NCBI RefSeq assembly: GCF_000195295.1
Contig: NC_015388.1
Coordinates: 2,108,001 to 2,172,000, forward strand
DNA length: 64,000 nucleotides
From: Desulfobacca acetoxidans DSM 11109
Lineage (GTDB): Bacteria > Desulfobacterota > Desulfobaccia > Desulfobaccales > Desulfobaccaceae
Reading direction: 5' to 3'
The translations under genes and the position numbers were made by a program. The notes below the pieces were generated by a model that did not search any database, was not told the DNA's origin, and saw nothing but the letters and a program-made list of their open reading frames with translations. Every line of letters begins with the position of its first letter. Within the stretch, counting starts at the first letter, position 1. Shown here one piece after another: positions 17,220 through 25,911 of the stretch.

Positions 17220-18065
17220 TTAATTGCCGAAAAGATTTTTAAAATGATAGGTAAACCCAAATACCAGGCGGTGATTTGGTACATCGAAAGAGACAATACC
17301 GACCTGGTCGGGGGGTATCTGTTTCCGCTCATATTCGGCGTTAAATTGATAACTAAACTTGTATTCGCAAAAAATACTTATATTTGCCGCAGCCATGAAG
17401 CGCAGGCCGGTTAAGGTTTCAACGGCAAAATTTTTGGCTGAATCAGTCACGCCGTATAAGACCTCAAAACCGGGACCGATCCCGACATAGGGTTGCAGAC
17501 GGCCAAATGGAGTCTCCTTAGTAGGCAGGAAGCCATAGCGGGCCAGAATGTTGGTCTGCAGACACCAGATATAAAATCGATCGCGTGGAATTAAGACGTT
17601 TCCGACGCCGGAAGGTAAAGGTTGAGATAGCGTGACGTTCTGTTCTTTGATGATATGTTTGGAGAAATTGGTTTCTAGTTCTACCCCGAGCCAGGGCAGA
17701 GAATCAAAGAAACGGCCGAACTTCATACCCCCCGTGACGCCTGGCTGAAGCGAAACGTCTTGGGCGGTAAGACCTTTCAGAGGTGGATTGAACCCCTTGG
17801 AAAAGGTCCAATCCTGGGAGGGCAGGATGGCCGCTCCTGCATACCCGCCCCAATACCATTCGCCCAGGGTAAGATTTTCCGGGTAACCCCGCATCCGCTC
17901 CGCCGGACTGTTTTTCCACAGATAATAAGCCAGGGCACTGAACCCGGTAGTTCCCAAGGAGAAGATCGTCAGGGCGAAGGCCTTTTGACTGATAGTTGCC
18001 TGGGACGGGACCGCAGAGGTTAGGAGCAGACAGATAATGGTTACAAGAATAATAGTTTGCCGCAC
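17220..18065 (-). CDS. Outer-membrane beta-barrel protein, paralogue of 24052-24906
   Basis: Secreted protein with an N-terminal signal peptide (hydrophobic stretch to SQA) and alternating aromatic beta strands ending in HLVFGFTYHFKNLF-like barrel closure, here RLVFGFTYHF. Start is GTG 18065. It shares a clear pattern with the protein at 24052-24906: a short YYLWKN/YLLYKN segment, GYAGAAILPS/GFVGAGFIPH, PGVTGGMKFG/PGVTGGIKLG, and FGRLQPYVGIGPG/FGRLQPYVGVGPG. Both look like small OmpA- or OmpW-like barrels. The link to the upstream SLBB export gene, 18 bases away, suggests a role in glycan export or the envelope. Confidence 0.7.
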   Translation of the reverse strand: MRQTIILVTIICLLLTSAVPSQATISQKAFALTIFSLGTTGFSALAYYLWKNSPAERMRGYPENLTLGEWYWGGYAGAAILPSQDWTFSKGFNPPLKGLTAQDVSLQPGVTGGMKFGRFFDSLPWLGVELETNFSKHIIKEQNVTLSQPLPSGVGNVLIPRDRFYIWCLQTNILARYGFLPTKETPFGRLQPYVGIGPGFEVLYGVTDSAKNFAVETLTGLRFMAAANISIFCEYKFSYQFNAEYERKQIPPDQVGIVSFDVPNHRLVFGFTYHFKNLFGN

Positions 18066-18083
18066 CGTAAGCCCCAGCCCGAT

Positions 18084-20396
18084 TTATTTGGCAGCGGCGA
18101 CCACCACGCCTGCCATAAGCGCAATCTGGCCCAGAATCGTAGCGATGTCCTTGATTTCTTTGATCCAGTTGATGCGTTCCAAATCCTCCGGCACAATAAC
18201 GGAATCTCCCGGACCCAACCGCAAAGACTTGATTCCTCCCATGTGAAACGCCTGTTCCGAACCGGTCCAACCGGCGCCGAACCATTTGAAACTTTTCCGA
18301 CTGACGGCGCTGCCGTTGGCTTTGATCACGAAAGTCTCTTTCGGATCAGCGTATTTGGCCGTACCACCAGCTCGCACAATATAATCATTGACCGATAGAT
18401 GCGGATCATAAACGATAGCTGTGGGGTTGATCACCGAGCCCATAACATTAACCGTCTGTTGAACCTGGGGTACGATCAGGGTATCTCCTTCCTGCATCTC
18501 CAGGTCCCAGGGAGTACCCCGCAACCGCTCCGGGTCGTCCAGGCGGATCACCACCCGGCCCAAAGGGACAATCTCCCGCAGTTTGGTAATAAGCTGCCGC
18601 TGTTGTTGGTAAACCAGAGCAGAACGTTGGGCCTCCTTGGGATCCATTTCAGCCTGGGTCTTAACCGACGCGGCAGCAATCATATCTGCTTCCATTCGGT
18701 CGATGGCCTGTCTCAAGTGCTGGGCCTGTTGCTGTTTAACTGCGGTACGGCTGAAAAAGGCGCCTTGGGGAAATGCTTTGTCCGAGAAACCGCCGGCCCG
18801 GGCCAGCACCGAGCTGAGGGTTTCCCCTTTTCTGATGGTGTATGCTCCGGGATACTTCAATTCTCCCTTGACTTCCACCATCTTATAGAGATCCCAGTCC
18901 GGAATGGTCCGGACAAAGAGGTAATCGTTGGGTTTCAAGAGAATGTTGTCTTTGGGTTTGCCAGTCATAGCCTTGCGTAAACTGATATAGATGCGGTTGG
19001 TTTGGGGACCTTGGGGAGTGGGTGTAACCCGGGTGATCTCGGCCTCATCCAAATTTGAGGATAATATGAAACCGCCAGCGAAGACGATCAGGTCGCTCAC
19101 CCGCATACCGTCCCGCATACCGAACTCGCCCGGATTTTGTACCGCCCCGCCGATGCGCACCATCTTGATATTCTGGCTGGGTACCGGAAAAATCTTCACC
19201 AGGTCGCCTCCCTGTAGGACGATGTCCGGACGCCGTTTATCTAAAAAGAGTTCCAGATCATCTTCCACCAGGACCATCTCTTTCCGGTCTTGAATCCGCA
19301 TCATCTGGACCCGGCTTTTAAAAGCGGTGGCTGCCAGACCGCCGGCAATTCTGATCAGATCGGTAAGGGTGCGCTCCTGCTTGAGCTCATAAATGGCCGG
19401 ATTTTTGACCGGCCCGCCGATGCCGACGCGGTCGCCGGCTATCGGGATGAAAATCACGTCCTCAGGCATCAAACGGATATCTTTGGTCTTATCTCCCCGC
19501 AGCAGGAGATCATAGAGATCAAAACGGACGATGGTGCGCCCACTCCGCCGCACCTCGATGTGGCGCATAGAGCCTTTTTTACTAGGGCCGCCAGCGGCAA
19601 ACAGGGCATTCACCAAGGTGGAGAGCGAAGAAATGGAATAGCTTCCCGGCGCCCGGGCATTTCCAACCACATATATAGTTATCGTCCGCAAATTATCCAG
19701 GGTAACGTTCATTTGAAAATTGGTGTATTGCCGGGCAAACTCCCGATCCAACACCTCGCGCAGCTGCTTGAAGGTCAGACCGCTTACCTGTACCACCCCG
19801 ATTTTTGGAATAGCAATCTGGCCGTTGCGGTCAACCACAATAGCATGTTCGCCCTGGATACTGCCCCAGAGGACAATGCGCACGGTGTCTCCTGGCCCGA
19901 TCAGGTAATCCGGGCCCACCGGCGTCTGGGTGACCGGCAGGAAAGAAGTGGGTGGCCGGCGGAAGAAGTTATAGCCGAAAAGAGGCAGCGCAATGCCTTG
20001 AATTCTGGCCCGCTGTTCCAACTCAATCGGTTCCTCGGTCGACTCAGGCGCCTGTTCCGTTACCGGCGTTGTTGGCGCAGTAGGTGGGGGCTGAGTTTCG
20101 GGGCCACTGGGGGGTGTGACTTTTTGGATCTCCGGTGGGCCCAAAGTTGGGGAGGTCTTTTGGAGATAAAATTGGGCTTGGGAGGATAAATCAGGTGTGG
20201 TCGGCCCGATGCCGCTAGAAGTCCCTGGAGCTGCCGGCCCGGCCGGACTTGCGGCCGGCCCGGTGGGGGTGCCGCCTCCCAAACCGGTAGTGCCTGATCC
20301 ACTTGGGCCAGCGCCGCTGTCCTGACACCAGATGGCAGGCGGCGGCAGCAAGAAACAAACAATCAACACCAAACTGATAATTTTCTTCCCAGACAT
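18084..20396 (-). CDS. SLBB-domain polysaccharide export protein (Wza-like)
   Basis: Periplasmic or outer-membrane polysaccharide export protein. The chosen ATG 20396 gives a signal peptide (KKIISLVLIVCFLLPPPA); the frame reads back to 20468 but that adds a non-signal leader. After a Pro/Gly-rich linker comes the Poly_export domain (YLIGPGDTVRIVLWG), then a series of SLBB repeats (GGPSKKGS, GGLAATAFKS, GGFILSSNLDEAEI, GGFSDKAF, GGTAKYADP) and a C-terminal hydrophobic helix (GQIALMAGVVVAAA). The many SLBB copies suggest a long periplasmic channel. It heads an operon with the outer-membrane barrel gene. Confidence 0.9.
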   Translation of the reverse strand: MSGKKIISLVLIVCFLLPPPAIWCQDSGAGPSGSGTTGLGGGTPTGPAASPAGPAAPGTSSGIGPTTPDLSSQAQFYLQKTSPTLGPPEIQKVTPPSGPETQPPPTAPTTPVTEQAPESTEEPIELEQRARIQGIALPLFGYNFFRRPPTSFLPVTQTPVGPDYLIGPGDTVRIVLWGSIQGEHAIVVDRNGQIAIPKIGVVQVSGLTFKQLREVLDREFARQYTNFQMNVTLDNLRTITIYVVGNARAPGSYSISSLSTLVNALFAAGGPSKKGSMRHIEVRRSGRTIVRFDLYDLLLRGDKTKDIRLMPEDVIFIPIAGDRVGIGGPVKNPAIYELKQERTLTDLIRIAGGLAATAFKSRVQMMRIQDRKEMVLVEDDLELFLDKRRPDIVLQGGDLVKIFPVPSQNIKMVRIGGAVQNPGEFGMRDGMRVSDLIVFAGGFILSSNLDEAEITRVTPTPQGPQTNRIYISLRKAMTGKPKDNILLKPNDYLFVRTIPDWDLYKMVEVKGELKYPGAYTIRKGETLSSVLARAGGFSDKAFPQGAFFSRTAVKQQQAQHLRQAIDRMEADMIAAASVKTQAEMDPKEAQRSALVYQQQRQLITKLREIVPLGRVVIRLDDPERLRGTPWDLEMQEGDTLIVPQVQQTVNVMGSVINPTAIVYDPHLSVNDYIVRAGGTAKYADPKETFVIKANGSAVSRKSFKWFGAGWTGSEQAFHMGGIKSLRLGPGDSVIVPEDLERINWIKEIKDIATILGQIALMAGVVVAAAK

Positions 20397-20484
20397 CCGC
20401 ACTTGTTCCCTCAATCGGTAGAAGTTGATAATAGCTCTTTTCTTTTCAAGTCGAAACTCGAAACTCAAATCCCCTTATATCCTG

Positions 20485-21333
20485 TTACGGTAAAGCATCC
20501 CCGATCAGATGCCAAAGGCGGCAACGGAGATTCCGCAACATAATGCGATGCACCATAGCCGGGTCGGTCCAGTAATCCCGGTCTGTCGGTCCCGGCGGGC
20601 ATTCTGCTATTGCCGGGCGGATTCTGCCCCAAACATTGGCGTCCGCCGTCATCCATAGAGGCTGCCAATTTCGGGCGTTGAATAATGTCATGCTGAAGTA
20701 AATGAAGGCATGGGTGATGGCCCTTGGAGGTGCCTGACTCTGGCGTTGTCCCGACCAGATGAAGTCGGCAGCGCTCGGGTCCAGTGCCCCGGCCAGTTCA
20801 TATAAACCGACTGACCTGCGATTGGCCCCCTCGGGGAGGAATGTACTATTGGCAACGAAAAGCGTCGGGGTGTAGTAGCAGAAGAGAAACCCGTCCACCT
20901 CATCATCGACAAGACGATATCGGGCCATCAGACTGTTTGTGGTGAGCTTTTCCTGCGGACTGGGCAACACCGACACGAGATAGGGGTCATACCCCTTATC
21001 GATCATAACCTCCATGATTGACTGAGCAATATCAGCATCAGTGATGTCAAGCACATCCATAGCCCTTGGATTGATGCGGTCGGCTGGCTTGAATGGACCT
21101 AAAAACAGGGTCTGATCTCTGATAAACCCGTCGCCCGCAGCATTCTGATCGTCACGAGACAGAAAATGCGGCCAACGTTGGAGGAAAACCGCTATCCGAA
21201 CTACTCCCCGTGCCGGGGCCGCCTTCTGGGCATATTCACGGTTGCCGAGCATAACACAAGAGGACGCTGAAAAGATAAAATAGATCAGGAGTAATACTGT
21301 CCAATGGTTTTGTCTATTGACTGCTGGCGCCAT
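20485..21333 (-). CDS. Uncharacterised lipoprotein upstream of SLBB export gene
   Basis: I do not recognise the family. ATG 21333 gives a lipoprotein signal (hydrophobic run then FSASSC, cysteine about residue 26); ATG 21354 and TTG 21369 are alternative starts in the same frame. The mature part carries stretches such as RIAVFLQRWPHFLSRDDQ, DADIAQSIMEVMIDKGYDPYLV and AITHAFIYFSMTLFNARNWQPLW. The pattern is that of an envelope lipoprotein that may partner the export system, but nothing fixes its job. It ends 88 bases before the SLBB gene. Confidence 0.65.
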   Translation of the reverse strand: MAPAVNRQNHWTVLLLIYFIFSASSCVMLGNREYAQKAAPARGVVRIAVFLQRWPHFLSRDDQNAAGDGFIRDQTLFLGPFKPADRINPRAMDVLDITDADIAQSIMEVMIDKGYDPYLVSVLPSPQEKLTTNSLMARYRLVDDEVDGFLFCYYTPTLFVANSTFLPEGANRRSVGLYELAGALDPSAADFIWSGQRQSQAPPRAITHAFIYFSMTLFNARNWQPLWMTADANVWGRIRPAIAECPPGPTDRDYWTDPAMVHRIMLRNLRCRLWHLIGDALP

Positions 21334-21583
21334 GCCTTTTCTCTCATTCCCCATTTCCGTATATGACAACGACCTGCCCGCTACTCCGTTTACAGCAGAG
21401 CGGAAAGGAACGAAGCCAAGATACTATTCGGATCATACACTGAGGGGAGAATTAAATTCCTCGGCGAAGGGGAATTATTAGACTAGTTACGGGTACATCA
21501 AATTTTATTGAACCCTATCATAACATAACGCAGAACAGGTTGCCACCATAGAAAATTAAGTTTCCGGTTGTTGGTCAGAAAAT

Positions 21584-21638
21584 AAGTTTCGAGTTTCGAG
21601 ATAAAAAATGACTGCTGCACAGGTTAGAAAACCTATGC
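21584..21638. repeat. Heptamer motif and hairpin in the ssb upstream gap
   Basis: The 530-base gap 21334-21866 holds no gene I can support. It contains AAGTTTCGAGTTTCGAG (21584-21600) and a hairpin 21617-21638 with nine-base arms and a four-base loop. A related hairpin lies at 35704-35725 with paired changes in the stem. Confidence 0.7.
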
Positions 21639-21866
21639 TACCGGCAGCTGATTTACATGGATCGCGGGTGCTTTTTGAAGCATGACAATTAGTTGAATTC
21701 TTCCTGATAATGTGCCTTAGAGGTTTTGTTATTGCAAAACGATTGCTGAGGACCACAGGCCGACCAAAATATAATCCTGGGGATGATGCTTGCTTCCACC
21801 TGATTTTTGTGGTAGAGAATACACGGGAATAACAGTAGCTCCTGCACCGCTGAGAAGGGATCGAGT

Positions 21867-22280
21867 ATGAGCAGAGGGATAAATAAAGTCATTCTTATCG
21901 GTAACTTAGGGTCGGATCCCGAAATGAGATATACGGCCAATGGTGCCGCCATAGCCAGATTTAATATCGCCACCTCGGAAAGCTATACCGATAAAGAAGG
22001 CAATCGCCAGGACCGGACCGAGTGGCACCGTATTGTTGCCTGGCGCAAATTGGCGGAGATCTGTGGGCAATATCTCTCCAAAGGGAGATTGGTCTATATT
22101 GAAGGGCGTCTTCGGACTACCTCTTGGGAAAAAGACGGAGTGAAACGATATACTACAGAAATCGAAGCGCGCGACATGCAAATGCTGGGCCCTGCCGGAG
22201 AACGGCCGCTGAAAGAAGCGGAAGAGCCTTTTCCGCCGCCACCGGGAGGTCCTATGGAAGAGGATGATTTTCCTTTCTAG
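21867..22280 (+). CDS. ssb: Single-stranded DNA-binding protein
   Basis: Homotetrameric ssDNA-binding protein for replication and repair. The OB fold is standard: [18 protein letters not shown] at the start, [20 protein letters not shown], and [16 protein letters not shown] short acidic tail ending in EEDDFPF matches the conserved DDxPF tip that docks partner proteins. At 137 residues it is near the usual size. GGGATCGAG stands just before ATG, and the next gene starts 41 bases later. Confidence 0.96.
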   Translation: MSRGINKVILIGNLGSDPEMRYTANGAAIARFNIATSESYTDKEGNRQDRTEWHRIVAWRKLAEICGQYLSKGRLVYIEGRLRTTSWEKDGVKRYTTEIEARDMQMLGPAGERPLKEAEEPFPPPPGGPMEEDDFPF

Positions 22281-22321
22281 CAGCCGCCACGTTCAATCCT
22301 TTTACGGTTTCTAAAAATCAT

Positions 22322-22987
22322 ATGATGGTTGACACACGTAAATCCAAACGCGATCAGATCACTCACCTGTTGAGGGTAAGTGATTTTCAGGCCCTGGCGA
22401 ACCTGGCCGGCAGGGGCGGGGGAGTGGTGACCACCTTGGTGCAGATGCTCTATCAACCCGATGATCTGCTTCATTGGCGGGCCGCTGAAGCCCTGGGTTT
22501 TATCGCTCAAGCTCATCCTAAGCGCATCGAAAAGATTATCGGTCGGCTCCTCTGGTCATTGAACGAGGACTCTGGCAGTTTCGGTTGGGGGGCCGCTGCC
22601 GTCTTGGGCGAGATCGGCAGAAATAACATAAAATTGGTTGAAGAAATTATCCTGATGCTGTTTAATTGTCTGGAGGAGGAATTCTCACGGGAAGGTATGC
22701 TCTGGGGTCTGGGGCGGTTGGGCCAGGTACACCCCCAAGTGGTACGTCAGGCCGCTCCGCGCATCCAGGCCTGCCTAGCCGATTCGAATCCTCAGGTAAT
22801 AACTCACGCGGTCTGGTGTTTGGGAATTATCGGGGTTCAGGAGGCTTCTTCGGACATCCGCCGTCTGGTGGACAACCCGCAGCCGGTCAAGCTGTATGAA
22901 GATGGCGTGTTGCGGGATACCACCGTGGGTCAAATCTCAGCAGAGGCTTTGGAACGTCTGGCATCCTACCCTGAGACAGATATCTAA
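22322..22987 (+). CDS. HEAT-repeat protein (DVU0298-like)
   Basis: A 221-residue all-helical protein made of about five to six HEAT-like pairs: LLHWRAAEALGFIAQ, FGWGAAAVLGEIGR, GMLWGLGRLGQ and ITHAVWCLGIIG are clear repeats. Such proteins act as scaffolds; the family is common in sulfate-reducing bacteria as DVU0298-like proteins. Two adjacent ATG codons (22322 and 22325) could start it. It is co-directional with ssb and with the small membrane gene at 23017, but the function is unknown. Confidence 0.75.
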   Translation: MMVDTRKSKRDQITHLLRVSDFQALANLAGRGGGVVTTLVQMLYQPDDLLHWRAAEALGFIAQAHPKRIEKIIGRLLWSLNEDSGSFGWGAAAVLGEIGRNNIKLVEEIILMLFNCLEEEFSREGMLWGLGRLGQVHPQVVRQAAPRIQACLADSNPQVITHAVWCLGIIGVQEASSDIRRLVDNPQPVKLYEDGVLRDTTVGQISAEALERLASYPETDI

Positions 22988-23016
22988 TATTATAGCTAAG
23001 GAAAGGAAAGAATACC

Positions 23017-23166
23017 ATGTGGTTTGGCATTTTGACATTTATTGTAGGGGTGTACGTCGGATACAAATATCCTCAGCAGGTTCAGCAGGTCATCGAATCT
23101 GCCAAGAAGCTATTCGGTGACGTCAAGGATAAAATGTCCAAAAAGAACGAACCTCCCCAAGCCTAA
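23017..23166 (+). CDS. Small membrane protein, 49 residues
   Basis: A short frame beginning MWFGILTFIVGVYVGYKYP, then QQVQQVIESAKKLFGDVKDK. There is one N-terminal transmembrane helix and an amphipathic, positively charged C-terminal helix. GGAAAGGAAAG lies nine bases before the ATG, 29 bases after the HEAT gene. It resembles short YtxH-like or signal-anchored proteins. A function cannot be assigned. Confidence 0.7.
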   Translation: MWFGILTFIVGVYVGYKYPQQVQQVIESAKKLFGDVKDKMSKKNEPPQA

Positions 23167-23260
23167 GCGCTTAATAATATATGTGCTGCCGCTGATAAGA
23201 GAATCAACGTTGGCAGGGGGGGGGAGGGGTTCACGTTAGCCCTTTCCCCTCTTGTCGTGT

Positions 23261-24037
23261 TTAACTCGGGTGCAGTGCCACTACGGTGCCGTTTCTGCCG
23301 GTAATCCTATCGCGCCGGTAGGAGAAAAAATCTCCCGCCTGACAGCGGGTGCATAGTGCAGCTACCTGGATGTGTTCCGATCTCAGCCCCGCAGCGATGA
23401 GTTGGTCGCAACTGAGGCGCCAGAGGTCAAAGAACATCGGTTTGATTTGGTAGGTCCAAAACGCCTCGGGAAATTCCTCTCGGTAGTGAGTGAATTCGGC
23501 GCAGCAAGGACCGAGCGACGGACTGATGCCAGCCCGCAGCGACTCCGGCCGGCAGCCGAAGACCTCCCGCAATTGATCGACCGCCTGCCCTAAAACATTC
23601 TGCACGTTGCCACGCCAACCGCAATGGACGTTGGCAATCACCCGCGTTTCCGGGTCATAAAGAATCACTGCCTGGCAGTCCGCCTGCTTAATCAACAGAC
23701 CGACGCCGGGAATATCGGTAATGAGAATGTCAATGCCCTGAATCTCCCGGTCATAGTGCAGCCGGTTTTGGGAAGAGAGGATCAGGGTGTTTTTGCTATG
23801 GATCTGGCCGACGCTGACAAGTTCCGTCACTCCCATGGCCTGCTGTATCAAGGAACGGTTGCGGCTTACCCGCTTGGGGTTGTCTCCCACTGAAAAGCTG
23901 AGATTGAGTCCCTCATAAGGAGGTTGACTGACTCCGCCGCACCGGGTCCAGAGGCGGTGTTCCAGTTCCGGAAATTGATCTAATAAAGCCAAACGAAACC
24001 AGGCCAACCCATCCTGTTGCACCCGCCTGCATATCAC
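23261..24037 (-). CDS. pgeF: Laccase-domain multicopper/peptidoglycan editing factor
   Basis: YfiH/PgeF family protein (258 residues), a purine nucleoside phosphorylase or N-acetylmuramic-L-Ser peptide editing enzyme. Conserved elements are TRCGGVS, NLSFSVGDNPKRV, QIHSKNTL, ADCQAVILYDP (Cys ligand), NVHCGWRGNV with the His and Cys, ISPSLGPCCAEF, and the C-terminal CTRCQAGDFFSYRRD. GTG 24037 is the start, supported by AGGAG nine bases upstream. It follows the barrel gene by 14 bases and may be co-transcribed with it. Confidence 0.9.
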   Translation of the reverse strand: MICRRVQQDGLAWFRLALLDQFPELEHRLWTRCGGVSQPPYEGLNLSFSVGDNPKRVSRNRSLIQQAMGVTELVSVGQIHSKNTLILSSQNRLHYDREIQGIDILITDIPGVGLLIKQADCQAVILYDPETRVIANVHCGWRGNVQNVLGQAVDQLREVFGCRPESLRAGISPSLGPCCAEFTHYREEFPEAFWTYQIKPMFFDLWRLSCDQLIAAGLRSEHIQVAALCTRCQAGDFFSYRRDRITGRNGTVVALHPS

Positions 24038-24051
24038 GCCGGTAACTCCTG

Positions 24052-24906
24052 CTAAAAATGATAGGCCAGACCCACCACCGCCTGATGGCGGTCAAAGTCA
24101 AAGACGCCTCTGCCCGAGGCACTGCCGATGGTATTCAAAAAGACCTGCTGAGACTCCAATTCCACACTCCACTGTTTGCTGAATTTATATTCCAGGAAGC
24201 CCCCGAAATGTTTGGTAAACATGTAACGCAGGCCAGCTTCCAGTTCCAGAGAAAAATTCTTGGCGGAGTCAGCTTCGGCATAGAGCATGACCAAGCCGGG
24301 TCCGACGCCTACGTAAGGCTGGAGACGGCCGAAGGGAACCTCTGCGTCCTGATAGAAACCATAACGTCCCAGGAGATGAAAGGCCATGGTCCAGGCAAGA
24401 AGGGTTTGTCCAGGGACCCTCAAGGCTGTGGCTCCGGCCTGCGGGGGGTTGACGGCCAGCGTCTGGGAGGGCTGGCGCTGACTGCCGATGCTTCCCTCGG
24501 CTTCCACTCCGAAGTACGGGAAACTTTCCAGGAAATAGCCCAGTTTGATACCGCCGGTGACTCCGGGGTCAATCTTCATGGCGTCGGCTGAATAGTTTAT
24601 TCCTCCCACCCGATAGGTCCAGGTGCTATGAGGGATGAAGCCAGCGCCGACAAAGCCGCCGATAAAGAATTCCCCCGGTCCGCGATAACCCAGGCAGCCC
24701 TTGGCGTCGGCCGGTTGGGCGAGGCGGTTCTTATAGAGCAGGTAACTCGCCGCCGTTGCCCCCAACACCACCCCGAGGGGCACAAACGTCGCGACAATCG
24801 CATCGCCGGAGGACATGGCCGAGGCCGGTGGCGCTGGGATTGACAAGAACAGGGCGAAAGCCATGGTAATTACCACACCAGTCCGAAATCTCTGTCTTTT
24901 TAACAT
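24052..24906 (-). CDS. Outer-membrane beta-barrel protein, paralogue of 17220-18065
   Basis: A 284-residue protein with a signal peptide (RTGVVITMAFALFLSIPAPPASA) and an OmpA/OmpW-like beta barrel. It shares SYLLYKN, GFVGAGFIPHSTW, PGVTGGIKLG, LGRYGF and FGRLQPYVGVGPGLVMLY with its paralogue at 17220-18065, about 7 kb away, and ends in AVVGLAYHF, a typical outer-membrane barrel C-terminus with a terminal Phe. The precise role is unknown. Confidence 0.72.
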   Translation of the reverse strand: MLKRQRFRTGVVITMAFALFLSIPAPPASAMSSGDAIVATFVPLGVVLGATAASYLLYKNRLAQPADAKGCLGYRGPGEFFIGGFVGAGFIPHSTWTYRVGGINYSADAMKIDPGVTGGIKLGYFLESFPYFGVEAEGSIGSQRQPSQTLAVNPPQAGATALRVPGQTLLAWTMAFHLLGRYGFYQDAEVPFGRLQPYVGVGPGLVMLYAEADSAKNFSLELEAGLRYMFTKHFGGFLEYKFSKQWSVELESQQVFLNTIGSASGRGVFDFDRHQAVVGLAYHF

Positions 24907-25021
24907 AGGCCTACCTCAAGCGTTCTTTTATCCACCATACCACAAGAAAAGAGCAGGAGGGAAGTTTTTTGCTGATTTGTGGGAGACAGCAATTATCCTC
25001 GTAAGACTACTACAACCGGTT

Positions 25022-25825
25022 TTATAGCTGTATTACTTCGGCTTGGATGGCCTCGCCCATAAAGAGACTGGCCAGATCCTGGAAACGGGGCGTTAGATCG
25101 GTGGTGAGATAGTGTCTCTGGCCCGTGCGGCTCAAGCGCTGATTGATTTCCGGATGTCGCCGGAGATAGTCCGCCAGTTTCACCGCTGTCACCTCGCCGG
25201 AACAGATAATCTGAATTTTTTGGCCCAGAAGGTTTTTTATCTTTGTTTTCAAAATAGAATAGTGTGTACAGCCTAAAATCAAGGTGTCGATTCGGTGGGC
25301 CTCGAAGGGGCCAAGATATTTGTTTAACATCAGGTCTGCCACCTCGCCGTCCTGCTCGCCGGCCTCAATGATGGGGACCAGCAGCGGACAGGCCTGTTGG
25401 AATACCTGAACACCAGGGTTGAGCTTATGCAATTCGATCGGAAAGGAGTTGGAAGCCACCGTCCCTTCAGTGCCGATGATGCCGATCCGGCCGCTCACCG
25501 TCCGGCTCAGGGCCTCTTCCACGGTGGGGATGACCACCCCCAGGACGCGGTTGTTGGGATAGTGCACCGGCAGATAGTATTGCTGAATGGTCCGCAGGGC
25601 CTTGGAGGAGGCGGTGTGGCAGGCCAGGATGATAAGTATACACCCCTGCCGGAAGAGATAATCCACCGCCTGCCGGGTAAACTTCAATACCACCTGATCA
25701 GAGCGGGTGCCGTAGGGAATGCGGGCATTGTCGCCCAGATAAAGGTAATCATAGTCCGGCAAGGCCTGCAAGAATTCCCGCAGTACCGCCAGCCCGCCAA
25801 AACCTGAATCAAAAACGCCGATCAT
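25022..25825 (-). CDS. murI: Glutamate racemase
   Basis: Converts L- to D-glutamate for peptidoglycan. Motifs are present in order: GVFDSGFGGLAVLRE with the first catalytic region, YLGDNARIPYG, LACHTASSKALR with the first catalytic Cys, GTEGTVASNSF, and GCTHYSILK with the second Cys. The usual ACNTA motif reads ACHTA here, an odd substitution. Length 267 is normal. ATG 25825 is immediately preceded by a GTTTCGAG heptamer stretch that leaves no clear Shine-Dalgarno. Confidence 0.95.
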   Translation of the reverse strand: MIGVFDSGFGGLAVLREFLQALPDYDYLYLGDNARIPYGTRSDQVVLKFTRQAVDYLFRQGCILIILACHTASSKALRTIQQYYLPVHYPNNRVLGVVIPTVEEALSRTVSGRIGIIGTEGTVASNSFPIELHKLNPGVQVFQQACPLLVPIIEAGEQDGEVADLMLNKYLGPFEAHRIDTLILGCTHYSILKTKIKNLLGQKIQIICSGEVTAVKLADYLRRHPEINQRLSRTGQRHYLTTDLTPRFQDLASLFMGEAIQAEVIQL

Positions 25826-25828
25826 GGT

Positions 25829-25860
25829 AAGTTTCGAGTTTCGAGTTTTGAGTTTCGAGA
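25829..25860. repeat. Heptamer repeat (GTTTCGA-type) before murI
   Basis: AAGTTTCGAGTTTCGAG, then TTTTGAGTTTCGAG, a degenerate run of the heptamer GTTTCGA. The same motif occurs at 20451-20466 (as its complement, before the SLBB gene) and 21584-21600. Its role is unknown. Confidence 0.7.
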
Positions 25861-25911
25861 AAAAGCATATGACACTCGTCGTTCCATGCTAAAGACTCCA
25901 CAGCAGGTACT

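Noticed and set aside
19290-20189. A 299-codon frame opposite the SLBB gene
   Set aside because: It is antisense to a well-supported gene and has no domain signature.
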